Shown here piece by piece: positions 52,150 through 60,198 of a stretch of 64,000 nucleotides of DNA; the stretch's first letter is position 1; each line of letters starts with the position of its first letter. Origin of the DNA: Meiothermus sp. (lineage in GTDB: Bacteria; Deinococcota; Deinococci; Deinococcales; Thermaceae). The stretch lies in contig NZ_BPIM01000001.1 in NCBI RefSeq assembly GCF_026004115.1, forward strand, positions 2,956,501-3,020,500, given 5' to 3'. Under the pieces are notes generated by a model. The model had not been told where the DNA came from, searched no databases, and worked only from the letters and a program-made list of their open reading frames with translations. A program made the translations under genes and the position numbers.

Positions 52150-52962
52150 TCAGGTCTGCCCATTGAGGGCCAGCACATGCGCGATGGCTTGAGCGAAGCC
52201 ATCCTCGCGCACGTGGCCGGTGACGTGGTCGGCCACAGCGATAATTTCATCTACTGCGTTGCCCATAGCAATGCCGAGTCCCGCATCGCGGATGGCCTCG
52301 AGGTCGTTATGGCTATCACCAATCATGGCCACTTCCTCTAGAGAAAGCCCGTAATAATGGGCCAGCCAGCGAAGCCCGTACAGCTTGTTCACCCCCTTTT
52401 TGATGACGCCCACAATGGCCTCGCGGGGGTTCAGGTACTCGGCCAGGTCAATCTCGGTTAGGGCTTCCAGGTCGGGCTTGACCGTTTCCCACAGGCTCAG
52501 ATCGGGCACCACAAACCACAGCCGCACCAGAGTTTCCTCAATTTCCTCAACCAGGGCCGAGCGGGCCGTCACCCCGGTGGTCTCGATGTGGGTCAAGAGC
52601 TCGGGAGGCATGAGCGCGTCTTCGTAGTAGCGGCCACCCTTGGCCCCCATGAGGTCAAAGGGCAGCCGATATTTGCGAGCAATAGCGATGATTTCCTTCA
52701 AGTGGGGTACCGGCTCGGCATGGAGCGACCTGCCCCCGGCGTCGCAAATGGAGGCGCCATCGTTGAAGACATGGGGCCCGTCGGGTTGCAAGCGTTGGGC
52801 GTATTGCAGGCCATGGCCCCCCTGCGGACGACCTGTACAAACCGCAAATTTCAAGCCCGCCTTTTGGCCTTGCTCGATGGCAGCCCAGGCCGATTCGGGC
52901 ACGCCCAGGATGCGTCCGGCGTAAAAGGTTCCGTCGAGGTCCAGGGCCACAAGTTTGATCAT
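52150..52962 (-). CDS. Cof-type HAD hydrolase 1
   Basis: This 270-residue phosphatase of the Cof/IIB HAD subfamily has nucleophile Asp8 in DLDGTF, motif II in CTGRP, Lys in VIKKGVNK, and motif IV in IGDSHNDLEAIRDAGLGIAMGNA. Typical substrates are sugar phosphates or pyridoxal phosphate; none is indicated. It is a paralogue of the next gene upstream on the same strand, with 59 bases between them. Confidence 0.9.
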   Translation of the reverse strand: MIKLVALDLDGTFYAGRILGVPESAWAAIEQGQKAGLKFAVCTGRPQGGHGLQYAQRLQPDGPHVFNDGASICDAGGRSLHAEPVPHLKEIIAIARKYRLPFDLMGAKGGRYYEDALMPPELLTHIETTGVTARSALVEEIEETLVRLWFVVPDLSLWETVKPDLEALTEIDLAEYLNPREAIVGVIKKGVNKLYGLRWLAHYYGLSLEEVAMIGDSHNDLEAIRDAGLGIAMGNAVDEIIAVADHVTGHVREDGFAQAIAHVLALNGQT

Positions 52963-53021
52963 AAAAGAACTCCTTAAAGCATAAAAACTTCACAAGCATG
53001 TATTATCGTGAATAAAATCAC

Positions 53022-53846
53022 TTACTGCTGCGCAGGTGACCTCATCAAAATATCCAAGGCTTGCTCGAGGCCACACTCGTCAACTTTCCTTACCACCAAG
53101 TCGGCGGCTTGCTGCACGCTTGCAGGCGCGTTGCCCATAGCGATGCCCAGTCCGGCGGCCTGGATTAGTTCAAGGTCGTTTTCACCATCACCAACCATGG
53201 CGCACCGGCTCAAATCGAGCCCTAACTGAGCCGCCACCCATTCCGCGGCCGCCCGTTTGGAGACCCCCCTTGCGGTTACTGAACTAAAACCTACCCCAGG
53301 CATACCCGGGCTGGTAGCTTCGTGGAGCTCAACCTCCGGCATGCGCAGAATCTGCTCGCGTATCTGCGACCAGGCGGGGGAGGGGCGCCAGACAAACTGC
53401 ACCCGTACCACCCGTTCGGCCACCTCACCCAAATCGTGCTGCTCGGCTTGGAAGCCCAGCATGGTTTCGTGGTAGAGCAGGTCGGGGTGCGTGCTCTCGC
53501 GGTAGAAACTGCCCTCGGCGGTGTATACCTCAAAGGGAACCGCGTGCAGTCGGCTGAGCTCGAGCAGCCTTTTATAAGCCTGCATGGGCAGCGCCGAGAC
53601 CTGTACTACCTCTCGGTGCCCCGAAACAATCACCGCCCCCGACTCAAAAATATGAAAGCCTTGGGGGTCAAGCCGCTCGGCGTACTCGAGGGCGAAACCG
53701 CGCCCGGGCCGCCCCGTGCAGATGCTCAGATGCAGCCCTGCTTTTCTGGCGCGTTCTGCGGCCTCCCAGGCGCACTCGGGCACACCGCCGGGGCCGAACA
53801 GGGTGCCATCCACGTCTATCAGCACAAGCCGGATCGATCTATTCAT
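53022..53846 (-). CDS. Cof-type HAD hydrolase 2
   Basis: This 274-residue paralogue of the preceding protein has Asp11/Asp13 in IDVDGTLFG, CTGRPGRGFALEYAERL, VTARGVSKRAA for the conserved lysine, and GDGENDLELIQAAGLGIAMGNA. The two share the same insert domain layout, indicating tandem duplication. Start set at ATG 53846; an in-frame TTG upstream is possible. Confidence 0.88.
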   Translation of the reverse strand: MNRSIRLVLIDVDGTLFGPGGVPECAWEAAERARKAGLHLSICTGRPGRGFALEYAERLDPQGFHIFESGAVIVSGHREVVQVSALPMQAYKRLLELSRLHAVPFEVYTAEGSFYRESTHPDLLYHETMLGFQAEQHDLGEVAERVVRVQFVWRPSPAWSQIREQILRMPEVELHEATSPGMPGVGFSSVTARGVSKRAAAEWVAAQLGLDLSRCAMVGDGENDLELIQAAGLGIAMGNAPASVQQAADLVVRKVDECGLEQALDILMRSPAQQ

Positions 53847-53890
53847 AAAAGTCTGCTTTGGCAAGCGATAACTGTAAATGCCGGAGGTGC

Positions 53891-54802
53891 TCAGTTGAGG
53901 CTGCCGCCCAGCTCCACCACGCCGTTTTCCGCTACCACCGCGGTGCCGCCAATGAATACGCCCAGGATGTTCCCGGCAGGGCCATACTCCACCCGTACAT
54001 CCACCTGGCCCGGGCCGCCCATGCGGTGGCCCTGGGTAACGGTCAGGTTGACCTCACCCTCCCAGCGCGGCACCACCCCTGCCCGGGCCAGCAGCGCACC
54101 CAGGGCCGCGTTGGGTGAGCCGGTCACAGGGTCTTCGGGGATGCCCAGGGCTGGGGCAAAGGTGCGGGCATAGAAGCGACGGGGGCCATAGGGGGCGTAG
54201 ACATGCACGGCGGCGACCTCGAGCTTGCTGGACAGCTCGGCCAGTTTTTCCATGTCGGGCTCCAGAGCATCCACCAGCCCCGGCGCCACTACCGGCATGA
54301 AGAGCGTCCACAGGCCGGTAAAGGTGATCCCATAAGGCAGGCCCCGGTGCAGGTAACGTTCATTGGCGCCCATCAGCTCGATAAACTCCTGTAAAACCTT
54401 CCAAGAAGGGGGGTCACGGAAGCGGGGGCTGGGGCTTTGCACCCGGGCCCGGCTGTCCTCGAGCTCTGCCGAGAGCGACTCCCCGATGGTGCGCAAATAG
54501 ATTTTTTTGACCCCCGCAGGCAGCTTTTCTTCTCTGGCCAGGGTGACCACCAGGGCCACCGCAGCATGACCGCTAAACTCCACCTCGCCGTTGGCCGCAA
54601 AGAAGCGCACCCCAAACCCGGTGCCATCCCAGTCGGTCACAAAAGCGGCCTGGGGCTGCCCCAGTTTGGTGGCCACAAGCTGCATCTCCTCGGTGCTCAT
54701 GCCACGGGCATCCAGCACCAGCGCTACCCGGTTGCCCCCGCCGGGGATTGCTGTAAATGCATCGACCAGCAAGTATGGGATGCGGTACTGGGCGCTAGAC
54801 AT
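53891..54802 (-). CDS. PhzF-family isomerase/epimerase-like protein
   Basis: This 303-residue protein has the duplicated PhzF hot-dog/diaminopimelate-epimerase-like fold: VDAFTAIPGGGNRVALVL with the following Glu-containing segment at the N-terminus, FFAANGEVEFSGHAA, and PEDPVTGSPNAALGALLA in the second half. The family includes phenazine biosynthesis PhzF and many enzymes of unknown substrate. No phenazine genes are nearby. Confidence 0.9.
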   Translation of the reverse strand: MSSAQYRIPYLLVDAFTAIPGGGNRVALVLDARGMSTEEMQLVATKLGQPQAAFVTDWDGTGFGVRFFAANGEVEFSGHAAVALVVTLAREEKLPAGVKKIYLRTIGESLSAELEDSRARVQSPSPRFRDPPSWKVLQEFIELMGANERYLHRGLPYGITFTGLWTLFMPVVAPGLVDALEPDMEKLAELSSKLEVAAVHVYAPYGPRRFYARTFAPALGIPEDPVTGSPNAALGALLARAGVVPRWEGEVNLTVTQGHRMGGPGQVDVRVEYGPAGNILGVFIGGTAVVAENGVVELGGSLN

Positions 54803-54874
54803 GGCTTACCCCCATCGCCGTTCGGTTCGGAATATCCCCCAGGTTGGGGCATGGGGTTATGGTGTCTTTGGGTT

Positions 54875-56617
54875 TCATGCCTTACCCCGTATGGCCAGCC
54901 CGACCGCAGCCAGCTGGGTCTCGTCCACAGGGGCAGGGGCGCCGGTGAGCGGTTCTTTTCCCTCTTTGTTTTTGGGGAAGGCAATGACCTCCCGAATAGA
55001 ATCCTCGCCGGCCAGGTGCGCTACGAAACGGTCGAGTCCCCAGGCGATGCCGCCGTGGGGGGGTGCGCCGTAGGAGAGGGCCTCGAGCAAAAAGCCAAAC
55101 TTCTCCTGGGCCTCCTGGGGGCCGATGCCCAGCAGGCTAAACATGCGCTCTTGTAAGTCGCGTCCATGGATGCGGATGGAGCCGCCCCCAATTTCGCTGC
55201 CGTTGAGTACAAAGTCGTAGGCGTAGGCCCGCACCTGGCCGGGGTTGTTCTCCAGCAGCGGCAGGTCTTCGAGGTTGGGGCTGGTAAAGGGGTGGTGCAT
55301 GTAGGTCCACCGGTTGGCTTCTTCGTCCCACTCCAGGAGAGGGAAGTCCACCACCCATAAAAACTTGTAGCCGGGCTCGATCAGCTTGAGCCGCTTGCCG
55401 AGCTCGAGCCGCACCGCCCCCAGGCCCTCGACCGCCTTACGCCAGGGTCCGGCCACGAACAGTACGGTCTGGCCCTCCGATACCGCTATTTTCTCACGCA
55501 GGTCGGGCGGTATGAACCTGGCAATACCTCCCGTGAACGCGCCATTTTCCAGCCGGGCCCAGGCCAGACCCGCTGCCCCTTTGGACTTGGCGAGGGCCTC
55601 GAGCTCCTCGATCTCCTTGCGGGGTAGCAGGGCCGGCACCACCAAGACCTTGACGGTCTCGGCGCTGGCAAAGGCCCTGAACTCACCGCCTTTGAACACT
55701 TCCGTTGCGTCTTGCAACTCCAGGTCAAAGCGCAGGTCGGGTTTGTCGGAGCCGTAGCGGTTCATCACTTCGGCATAGGTGAGGCGCGGGAAGGGAAGGC
55801 TAAGCTCCACCCCCAGGGCTTCCTGGAGGATGTAGGCGGCCAGCCGCTCGTTGAGGGCAATGATGTCCTCCTGGGTCACGAAGGACAGCTCCATATCGAG
55901 CTGGGTGAAGTCGGGCTGGCGGTCGGCCCGCAGGTCTTCGTCGCGGAAGCAGCGGGCGATCTGGAAATAGCGGTCGTAGCCCGCCACCATCAGCATCTGT
56001 TTGAAGAGCTGGGGCGACTGGGGCAGGGCATAAAAGTGGCCGGGCTCCAGCCTCGAGGGCACCAGAAAGTCCCGCGCGCCTTCAGGGGTCGAGCGGGTCA
56101 GGTAGGGGGTTTCCACGCCGATGAAGCCCTCGGCATCCAGAAAGCGGTAGATTGCGGCAATCACTTTGTGCCTTAGCCGCAGGTTGTCGTGCAGCCGCTT
56201 TCGACGGAGGTCTACCACACGGTTTTTCAGACGCACTTCCTCATTTACGCTCTGGTCCTGCTCACCCCGCCAGCCAGCATCGATGGGGAAGGGGGGTGTC
56301 TTGGCTTCAGCCAGCACCTCGAGGCCCTCCGCCACCACCTCCACCGCACCGGTGCTCAGTTTTGGGTTGACCTGTTCGGCAGGGCGGCTACGAACCACCC
56401 CCTCAATCCGCACCACCCATTCCGAGCGCACCTTATCTGCTTCACTAAAACAGGATGAATCGGGCTTGACGATAACCTGAACGATGCCCTCGCGGTCCCG
56501 CAGGTCAATAAAAATGAGCCCCCCCAGGTCGCGCCTGCGGTTGACCCAGCCTTCCAGGACTACTTTTTCTCCGACGTGTTGTTCGCGTAATTGGCCACAA
56601 TAGAGCGTACGGCGCAT
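54875..56617 (-). CDS. aspS: Aspartyl-tRNA synthetase
   Basis: This 580-residue class II synthetase of the bacterial type has an N-terminal OB-fold anticodon-binding domain ([22 protein letters not shown]), catalytic motifs 2 and 3 ([21 protein letters not shown] and [10 protein letters not shown]), and an inserted GAD domain (about 280-410). The start is set at the ATG at 56617 ([16 protein letters not shown]), matching the Thermus discriminating AspRS; the ATG four codons earlier is possible. Confidence 0.97.
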   Translation of the reverse strand: MRRTLYCGQLREQHVGEKVVLEGWVNRRRDLGGLIFIDLRDREGIVQVIVKPDSSCFSEADKVRSEWVVRIEGVVRSRPAEQVNPKLSTGAVEVVAEGLEVLAEAKTPPFPIDAGWRGEQDQSVNEEVRLKNRVVDLRRKRLHDNLRLRHKVIAAIYRFLDAEGFIGVETPYLTRSTPEGARDFLVPSRLEPGHFYALPQSPQLFKQMLMVAGYDRYFQIARCFRDEDLRADRQPDFTQLDMELSFVTQEDIIALNERLAAYILQEALGVELSLPFPRLTYAEVMNRYGSDKPDLRFDLELQDATEVFKGGEFRAFASAETVKVLVVPALLPRKEIEELEALAKSKGAAGLAWARLENGAFTGGIARFIPPDLREKIAVSEGQTVLFVAGPWRKAVEGLGAVRLELGKRLKLIEPGYKFLWVVDFPLLEWDEEANRWTYMHHPFTSPNLEDLPLLENNPGQVRAYAYDFVLNGSEIGGGSIRIHGRDLQERMFSLLGIGPQEAQEKFGFLLEALSYGAPPHGGIAWGLDRFVAHLAGEDSIREVIAFPKNKEGKEPLTGAPAPVDETQLAAVGLAIRGKA

Positions 56618-56750
56618 AGGCTTTAGCATACCTTTTTGTGAAAACTTCTCAAATTGCGAAGACGTATATAGCTAGTTAGTAAAGATTTCACGAGCTTTGA
56701 TTATCGTGAAAATGTACACAAATCAAAGATATAGGTGGGGCTACGCGAAC

Positions 56751-56779
56751 TTGCAAATATTGTAATATTATACTATAAT
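56751..56779 (+). promoter_or_regulatory. Leaderless promoter and operator-like palindrome of arsR-sulP
   Basis: TTGCAA (56751-56756), 17-bp spacer, perfect TATAAT (56774-56779), then 6 bases to the ATG at 56786. The AT-rich imperfect palindrome TAATATTATA-C-TATAATTATA covers the -10, a likely autoregulatory ArsR site. Confidence 0.8.
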
Positions 56780-56785
56780 TATATC

Positions 56786-57127
56786 ATGGCGGAATCGGCC
56801 CTCCATCGCTTCAAAGCGGAGTTTTTCAAGGCACTCAGCCACCCTTTGCGGCTGGCTATTCTAGACAGCCTGCGCAAAGGGGAGAAGAGCGTAGGTCAAC
56901 TGGTGGCTGAACTTAATGCCGACCAGCCTGCGGTTTCGCAGCAGCTATCTGTCTTGCGCCAGCGGGGGTTCGTGGAAACCCGAAAGGAAGGCACCACTAT
57001 CTTTTACCGCACCGCTGACCCGGAGGTGTACGTCTTTCTTGACCTGGGTCGAACCATTTTCGAACGACAACTGGCCCAGTCCGGCGAGATGCTGGCCCAG
57101 ATCCGACGGGAGGTGAAGCCGGGGTGA
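56786..57127 (+). CDS. ArsR-family transcription regulator
   Basis: This 113-residue winged helix protein has FFKALSHPLRLAILDSLRKGEKSVGQLVAEL, NADQPAVSQQLSVLRQRGFV, and the wing TRKEGTTIFYRTADPEV. No CxC metal site is in the recognition helix, so a non-metal or redox signal is possible. Start set at the ATG at 56786 next to the leaderless promoter. It overlaps the SulP start by 4 bases, so it probably controls that transporter. Confidence 0.92.
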   Translation: MAESALHRFKAEFFKALSHPLRLAILDSLRKGEKSVGQLVAELNADQPAVSQQLSVLRQRGFVETRKEGTTIFYRTADPEVYVFLDLGRTIFERQLAQSGEMLAQIRREVKPG

Positions 57128-58632
57128 TTGACAACAGCTGGCTGAAGAGCCTCGAGCTCCTCAACCCCATTCCAGCCTGGCGCCAGGAGTTCGCCGACTA
57201 CAACCCAACCCGCCTCCAGCAGGACCTGCTGGCCGGTCTGACCGTGGGGGTAGTTGCGCTACCCCTGGCCCTGGCTTTTGGGGTGACCAGTGGGGCGGGA
57301 GCTGCCGCCGGACTTTTTACCGCCATTGTGGCTGGCTTCACAGGCTCGGTGATGGGTGGTTCCCGTTACAACATCACCGGCCCCACCGGAGCCATGACGG
57401 TGGTTCTCCTGCCAATCATTGCCCAGTACGGGGTAGACAAGATTTTTCTGGTAGGCATCATGGCCGGCCTGATCCTGCTGGTCATGGGCCTGCTGCGCTT
57501 TGGTCGCCTCATTCAACTCATCCCTTACCCGGTGGTGATTGGCTTTACCAATGGCATTGCCATCATCATTTTCCTGCAGCAAGTTCCGGCGATGCTGGGC
57601 GTGGCAACGCCCAGAGGCGAACATATCCTGCCCATCACCCTGAAGGCTTTGCAGGATTATCTTCGCCAACCCGAAATGGCCGCCCCGCTCCTGACTCTGC
57701 TCACGGTGGGTCTAATTTTGTTGTGGGGCCGCTATGTCAAGCACATTCCAGGTAGCATTGTGGCCCTCATTGCAGTAACGCTGGTGAGCTTACTTTTTGA
57801 TGTGCCCCGCATCGGCGAGATTCCTACCACTCTGCCTGCGCCCCATCTGCCCGCCTGGAGTTTTACCGATGTGAGCCGCCTGTTCAGCCCTGCTTTGGCG
57901 GTAGCTCTGCTGGCCGGTATCGAAACCCTGCTTTCGGCTGTTGTGGCCGACAGCATGACTATCCGTGAACGCCACGACCCCGACCGGGAGGTGATTGGCT
58001 CGAGCTTCGCCAATCTGCTGGCCCCCATCTTTGGGGGAATTCCGGCCACCGGAGCCATCGCCCGGACGGCGGTCAATGTTCGCTCGGGGGCGCAAACCCG
58101 ACTTTCGAGCATCATTCATGCGCTCTTCTTGCTCCTGGTGGTGGTGCTGCTGGGGCCGCTGGCGCAAGTGATTCCCCTCGCTGCCCTGGCGGGCATTCTG
58201 ATGATGGTGGCGGTGCGGATGATCGAGTGGGAGGCTGTGCAGGCCATCTTGCGCTCGACCAAAAGTGACCTGAGCACCATGCTGGTCACCATGGGCATGA
58301 CGGTGGCCTTCGACCTGGTGCTGGCCATCGAGGTGGGGTTGGTGCTGGCCGGGATTTTGTTCATCCAGCGAATGCGTAACTCCCTGAGCCTGGAGCCCAT
58401 GGATCTAGCACCCCAGGTTCCGGCGCACCTCGAGGTCGACCACGACCTGCTGCGCGAGCGGGTGGTGGCTTTCCGGGTAGACGGGCCGCTGTTCTTTGCG
58501 GCAGCAGGCGAGTTTATCAACAACCTGACACAAATCTCCAAGGTAGACGCGCTGATTCTGCGGATGCGGCGGGTTAAGGTCATCGATGCGAGCGGGGCCA
58601 ACGCCCTCTTGACCATGAAGCAAGCCCTGTAG
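57124..58632 (+). CDS. SulP-family anion transporter, STAS domain truncated by in-frame TAG
   Basis: SulP proteins import sulfate, bicarbonate or other anions. The 502 residues before the TAG contain the full membrane domain: QQDLLAGLTVGVVALPLALAFG, GSRYNITGPTGAMTVVLLP, VIGFTNGIAIIIFLQQ, and AGIETLLSAVVADSM. The STAS domain starts at about 430 (HLEVDHDLLRERVVAFRVDGPLFFAAA) but stops in ANALLTMKQAL. The same frame continues for 66 more codons with perfectly fitting STAS sequence. GTG start overlapping the arsR stop. It may be a recent mutation, readthrough, or a working truncated form. Confidence 0.9.
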   Translation: MIDNSWLKSLELLNPIPAWRQEFADYNPTRLQQDLLAGLTVGVVALPLALAFGVTSGAGAAAGLFTAIVAGFTGSVMGGSRYNITGPTGAMTVVLLPIIAQYGVDKIFLVGIMAGLILLVMGLLRFGRLIQLIPYPVVIGFTNGIAIIIFLQQVPAMLGVATPRGEHILPITLKALQDYLRQPEMAAPLLTLLTVGLILLWGRYVKHIPGSIVALIAVTLVSLLFDVPRIGEIPTTLPAPHLPAWSFTDVSRLFSPALAVALLAGIETLLSAVVADSMTIRERHDPDREVIGSSFANLLAPIFGGIPATGAIARTAVNVRSGAQTRLSSIIHALFLLLVVVLLGPLAQVIPLAALAGILMMVAVRMIEWEAVQAILRSTKSDLSTMLVTMGMTVAFDLVLAIEVGLVLAGILFIQRMRNSLSLEPMDLAPQVPAHLEVDHDLLRERVVAFRVDGPLFFAAAGEFINNLTQISKVDALILRMRRVKVIDASGANALLTMKQAL

Positions 58633-58830
58633 CGAAAAGGCATTAAGTTTCTTATCTCTGGGTTACAACCGCAACCCAGGGAAGTGCTGGCGCGCATGGG
58701 CTTGCTTGACGAAATAACGACCCATGGGCACCACCTGTTCGAAACCACCGACCAGGCCATCGCCCACGCTTGGAGCCACGTAGAGCGAAACCGACCAGCA
58801 CAATCAGAAAGTAAACCCATCGGCCCCTAG
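58633..58830 (+). pseudogene. Remainder of the SulP STAS domain after the amber codon
   Basis: The 66 codons after TAG (58630-58632) read RKGIKFLISGLQPQPREVL, RMGLLDEI, and LFETTDQAIAHAWSHV, the normal end of a SulP STAS domain, then stop at 58828-58830. No separate start with a Shine-Dalgarno is evident. A CAG or AAG to TAG change would explain the break. Confidence 0.85.
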
Positions 58831-58853
58831 CGGGCTGATGAAAAAGGCAATGG

Positions 58854-60140
58854 CTACTTGGGGTCGGGGCCCTCAAAGAGGCTGTGCAGTTGCAGGGGCT
58901 CGAGCTCCTTCTGCGCACCGCTTTCCAGGTGTTTGAGGGTGATGACCCCCCTGGCCCGTTCGCCTTCACCCAGGAAGCCCACGTAGCGGGCTCCTTTCTT
59001 GAGGGCGTCCTCGAGGGCCTTGCGCGGGCTTTTGGGGGTATAGCCAATCTCCACGCTCACCTTAGGACGCAAGCTTTCGGCCAGGGCCAGGGCCTCAATC
59101 TGGGCGGGTTCGTCTAGGGGGGCCAGGTAAAGCGTGGGGGAGGGGTCGGGAGGGATCGCAACGCCCTCTTGCTCGAGGGCAATGGCCACCCGCTCGATGC
59201 CTATGCCAAAGCCCACCCCCGGTACCCGGGGACCGCCCAGCATTTCGGAAAGACCGTCGTAGCGACCTCCACCCCCCAGGGCCGACTTGGCCCCGATCTG
59301 AGCATGGTGGACTTCCCAGGCGGTGCGGACATAGTAATCCAGGCCGCGCACAATGCTGGGGTCAACGCTGAACGAAATCCCCAACCGTTCCAGGTAGGAA
59401 CACACCTTCTCGTGGAAGGCCCGCGAGGCTTCACCCAGAAACGCCAGCATGGGCTTGACCTGCAAATCGGCCACAATCTGCTGGTCGATCTCGCTCTTGG
59501 AGTCCAGAATCCGCATGGGGTTGGCTTCCAGGCGCACCCTGGAGTCCTCCGAGAGCTTCTCGGCGTGGGGCCTGAACAGCTCCCGCAGGTACTCGTTGTA
59601 GCGCAGGCGGTCTTCGGGGTCGCCGACCGAGCCCAGCTTGACCTCGAGGTTTTTCAAGCCCAACGTTTTGTAAATGCGCACCATCAGCGCAATGGCCTCC
59701 GCGTCCAGGAGAGGGTCAGCGAGGCCCAGGGCTTCGTAGTCTACCTGATGAAACTGCTTGTAGCGACCCTTTTGCTGGCGTTCTGCCCGGAAAATGGGCC
59801 CCCAGGTAAAAAGCCGCACCGGCTGGGGCCAGACCTTCATGCCGTGTTCGTTGTAGGCCCGCACGATGGAGGCCGTGGGCTCCGGACGCAGCCCCAGCAC
59901 CCGGCCTCCACGGTCCTCGAGCACGTACATCTCCTTCTTGACCACAATGTCCGAGGTCAGGCCCACGCCTTTTTGCAGAACCTCCAGGTACTCGAAGATG
60001 GGGGTATGGATCATCTGCGCTCCGGCCCCCCGCAACACCTCCTCGGCAGTCTGGGTAATGTAGCGAAAGACCGGCTCACGGAAAGGGTATTCTCTGGCCT
60101 GGGCAAAGATGTCGTTGGTTCCGGGTACCGCCTTCAACAT
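58854..60140 (-). CDS. hisS: Histidyl-tRNA synthetase
   Basis: This 428-residue class II synthetase has motif 1 near FREPVFRYITQTAEEVL, motif 2 RLFTWGPIFRAERQQKGR, the HisRS signatures GLDYYVRTAWEV and GGGGRYDGL, motif 3 GFGIGIERVAIAL, and a C-terminal anticodon-binding domain. The start is set at ATG 60140 (MLKAVPGTNDIF); the open frame extends far upstream without family match. A TAGAAT box ends 7 bases before the ATG. Confidence 0.97.
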   Translation of the reverse strand: MLKAVPGTNDIFAQAREYPFREPVFRYITQTAEEVLRGAGAQMIHTPIFEYLEVLQKGVGLTSDIVVKKEMYVLEDRGGRVLGLRPEPTASIVRAYNEHGMKVWPQPVRLFTWGPIFRAERQQKGRYKQFHQVDYEALGLADPLLDAEAIALMVRIYKTLGLKNLEVKLGSVGDPEDRLRYNEYLRELFRPHAEKLSEDSRVRLEANPMRILDSKSEIDQQIVADLQVKPMLAFLGEASRAFHEKVCSYLERLGISFSVDPSIVRGLDYYVRTAWEVHHAQIGAKSALGGGGRYDGLSEMLGGPRVPGVGFGIGIERVAIALEQEGVAIPPDPSPTLYLAPLDEPAQIEALALAESLRPKVSVEIGYTPKSPRKALEDALKKGARYVGFLGEGERARGVITLKHLESGAQKELEPLQLHSLFEGPDPK

Positions 60141-60147
60141 GAATCTT

Positions 60148-60177
60148 ATTCTAAGGGGCCCGCGTGCTCGGGGGCCC
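60148..60177 (-). promoter_or_regulatory. hisS -10 box and GC hairpin after the diguanylate cyclase gene
   Basis: On the minus strand a GGGCCC/GGGCCC stem (60172-60177 and 60156-60161) is followed by TAGAAT (60148-60153). The stem may terminate the upstream gene while the TAGAAT starts a leaderless hisS transcript. Confidence 0.45.
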
Positions 60178-60198
60178 TCCCGCAAGCAGGCTAAAGCC

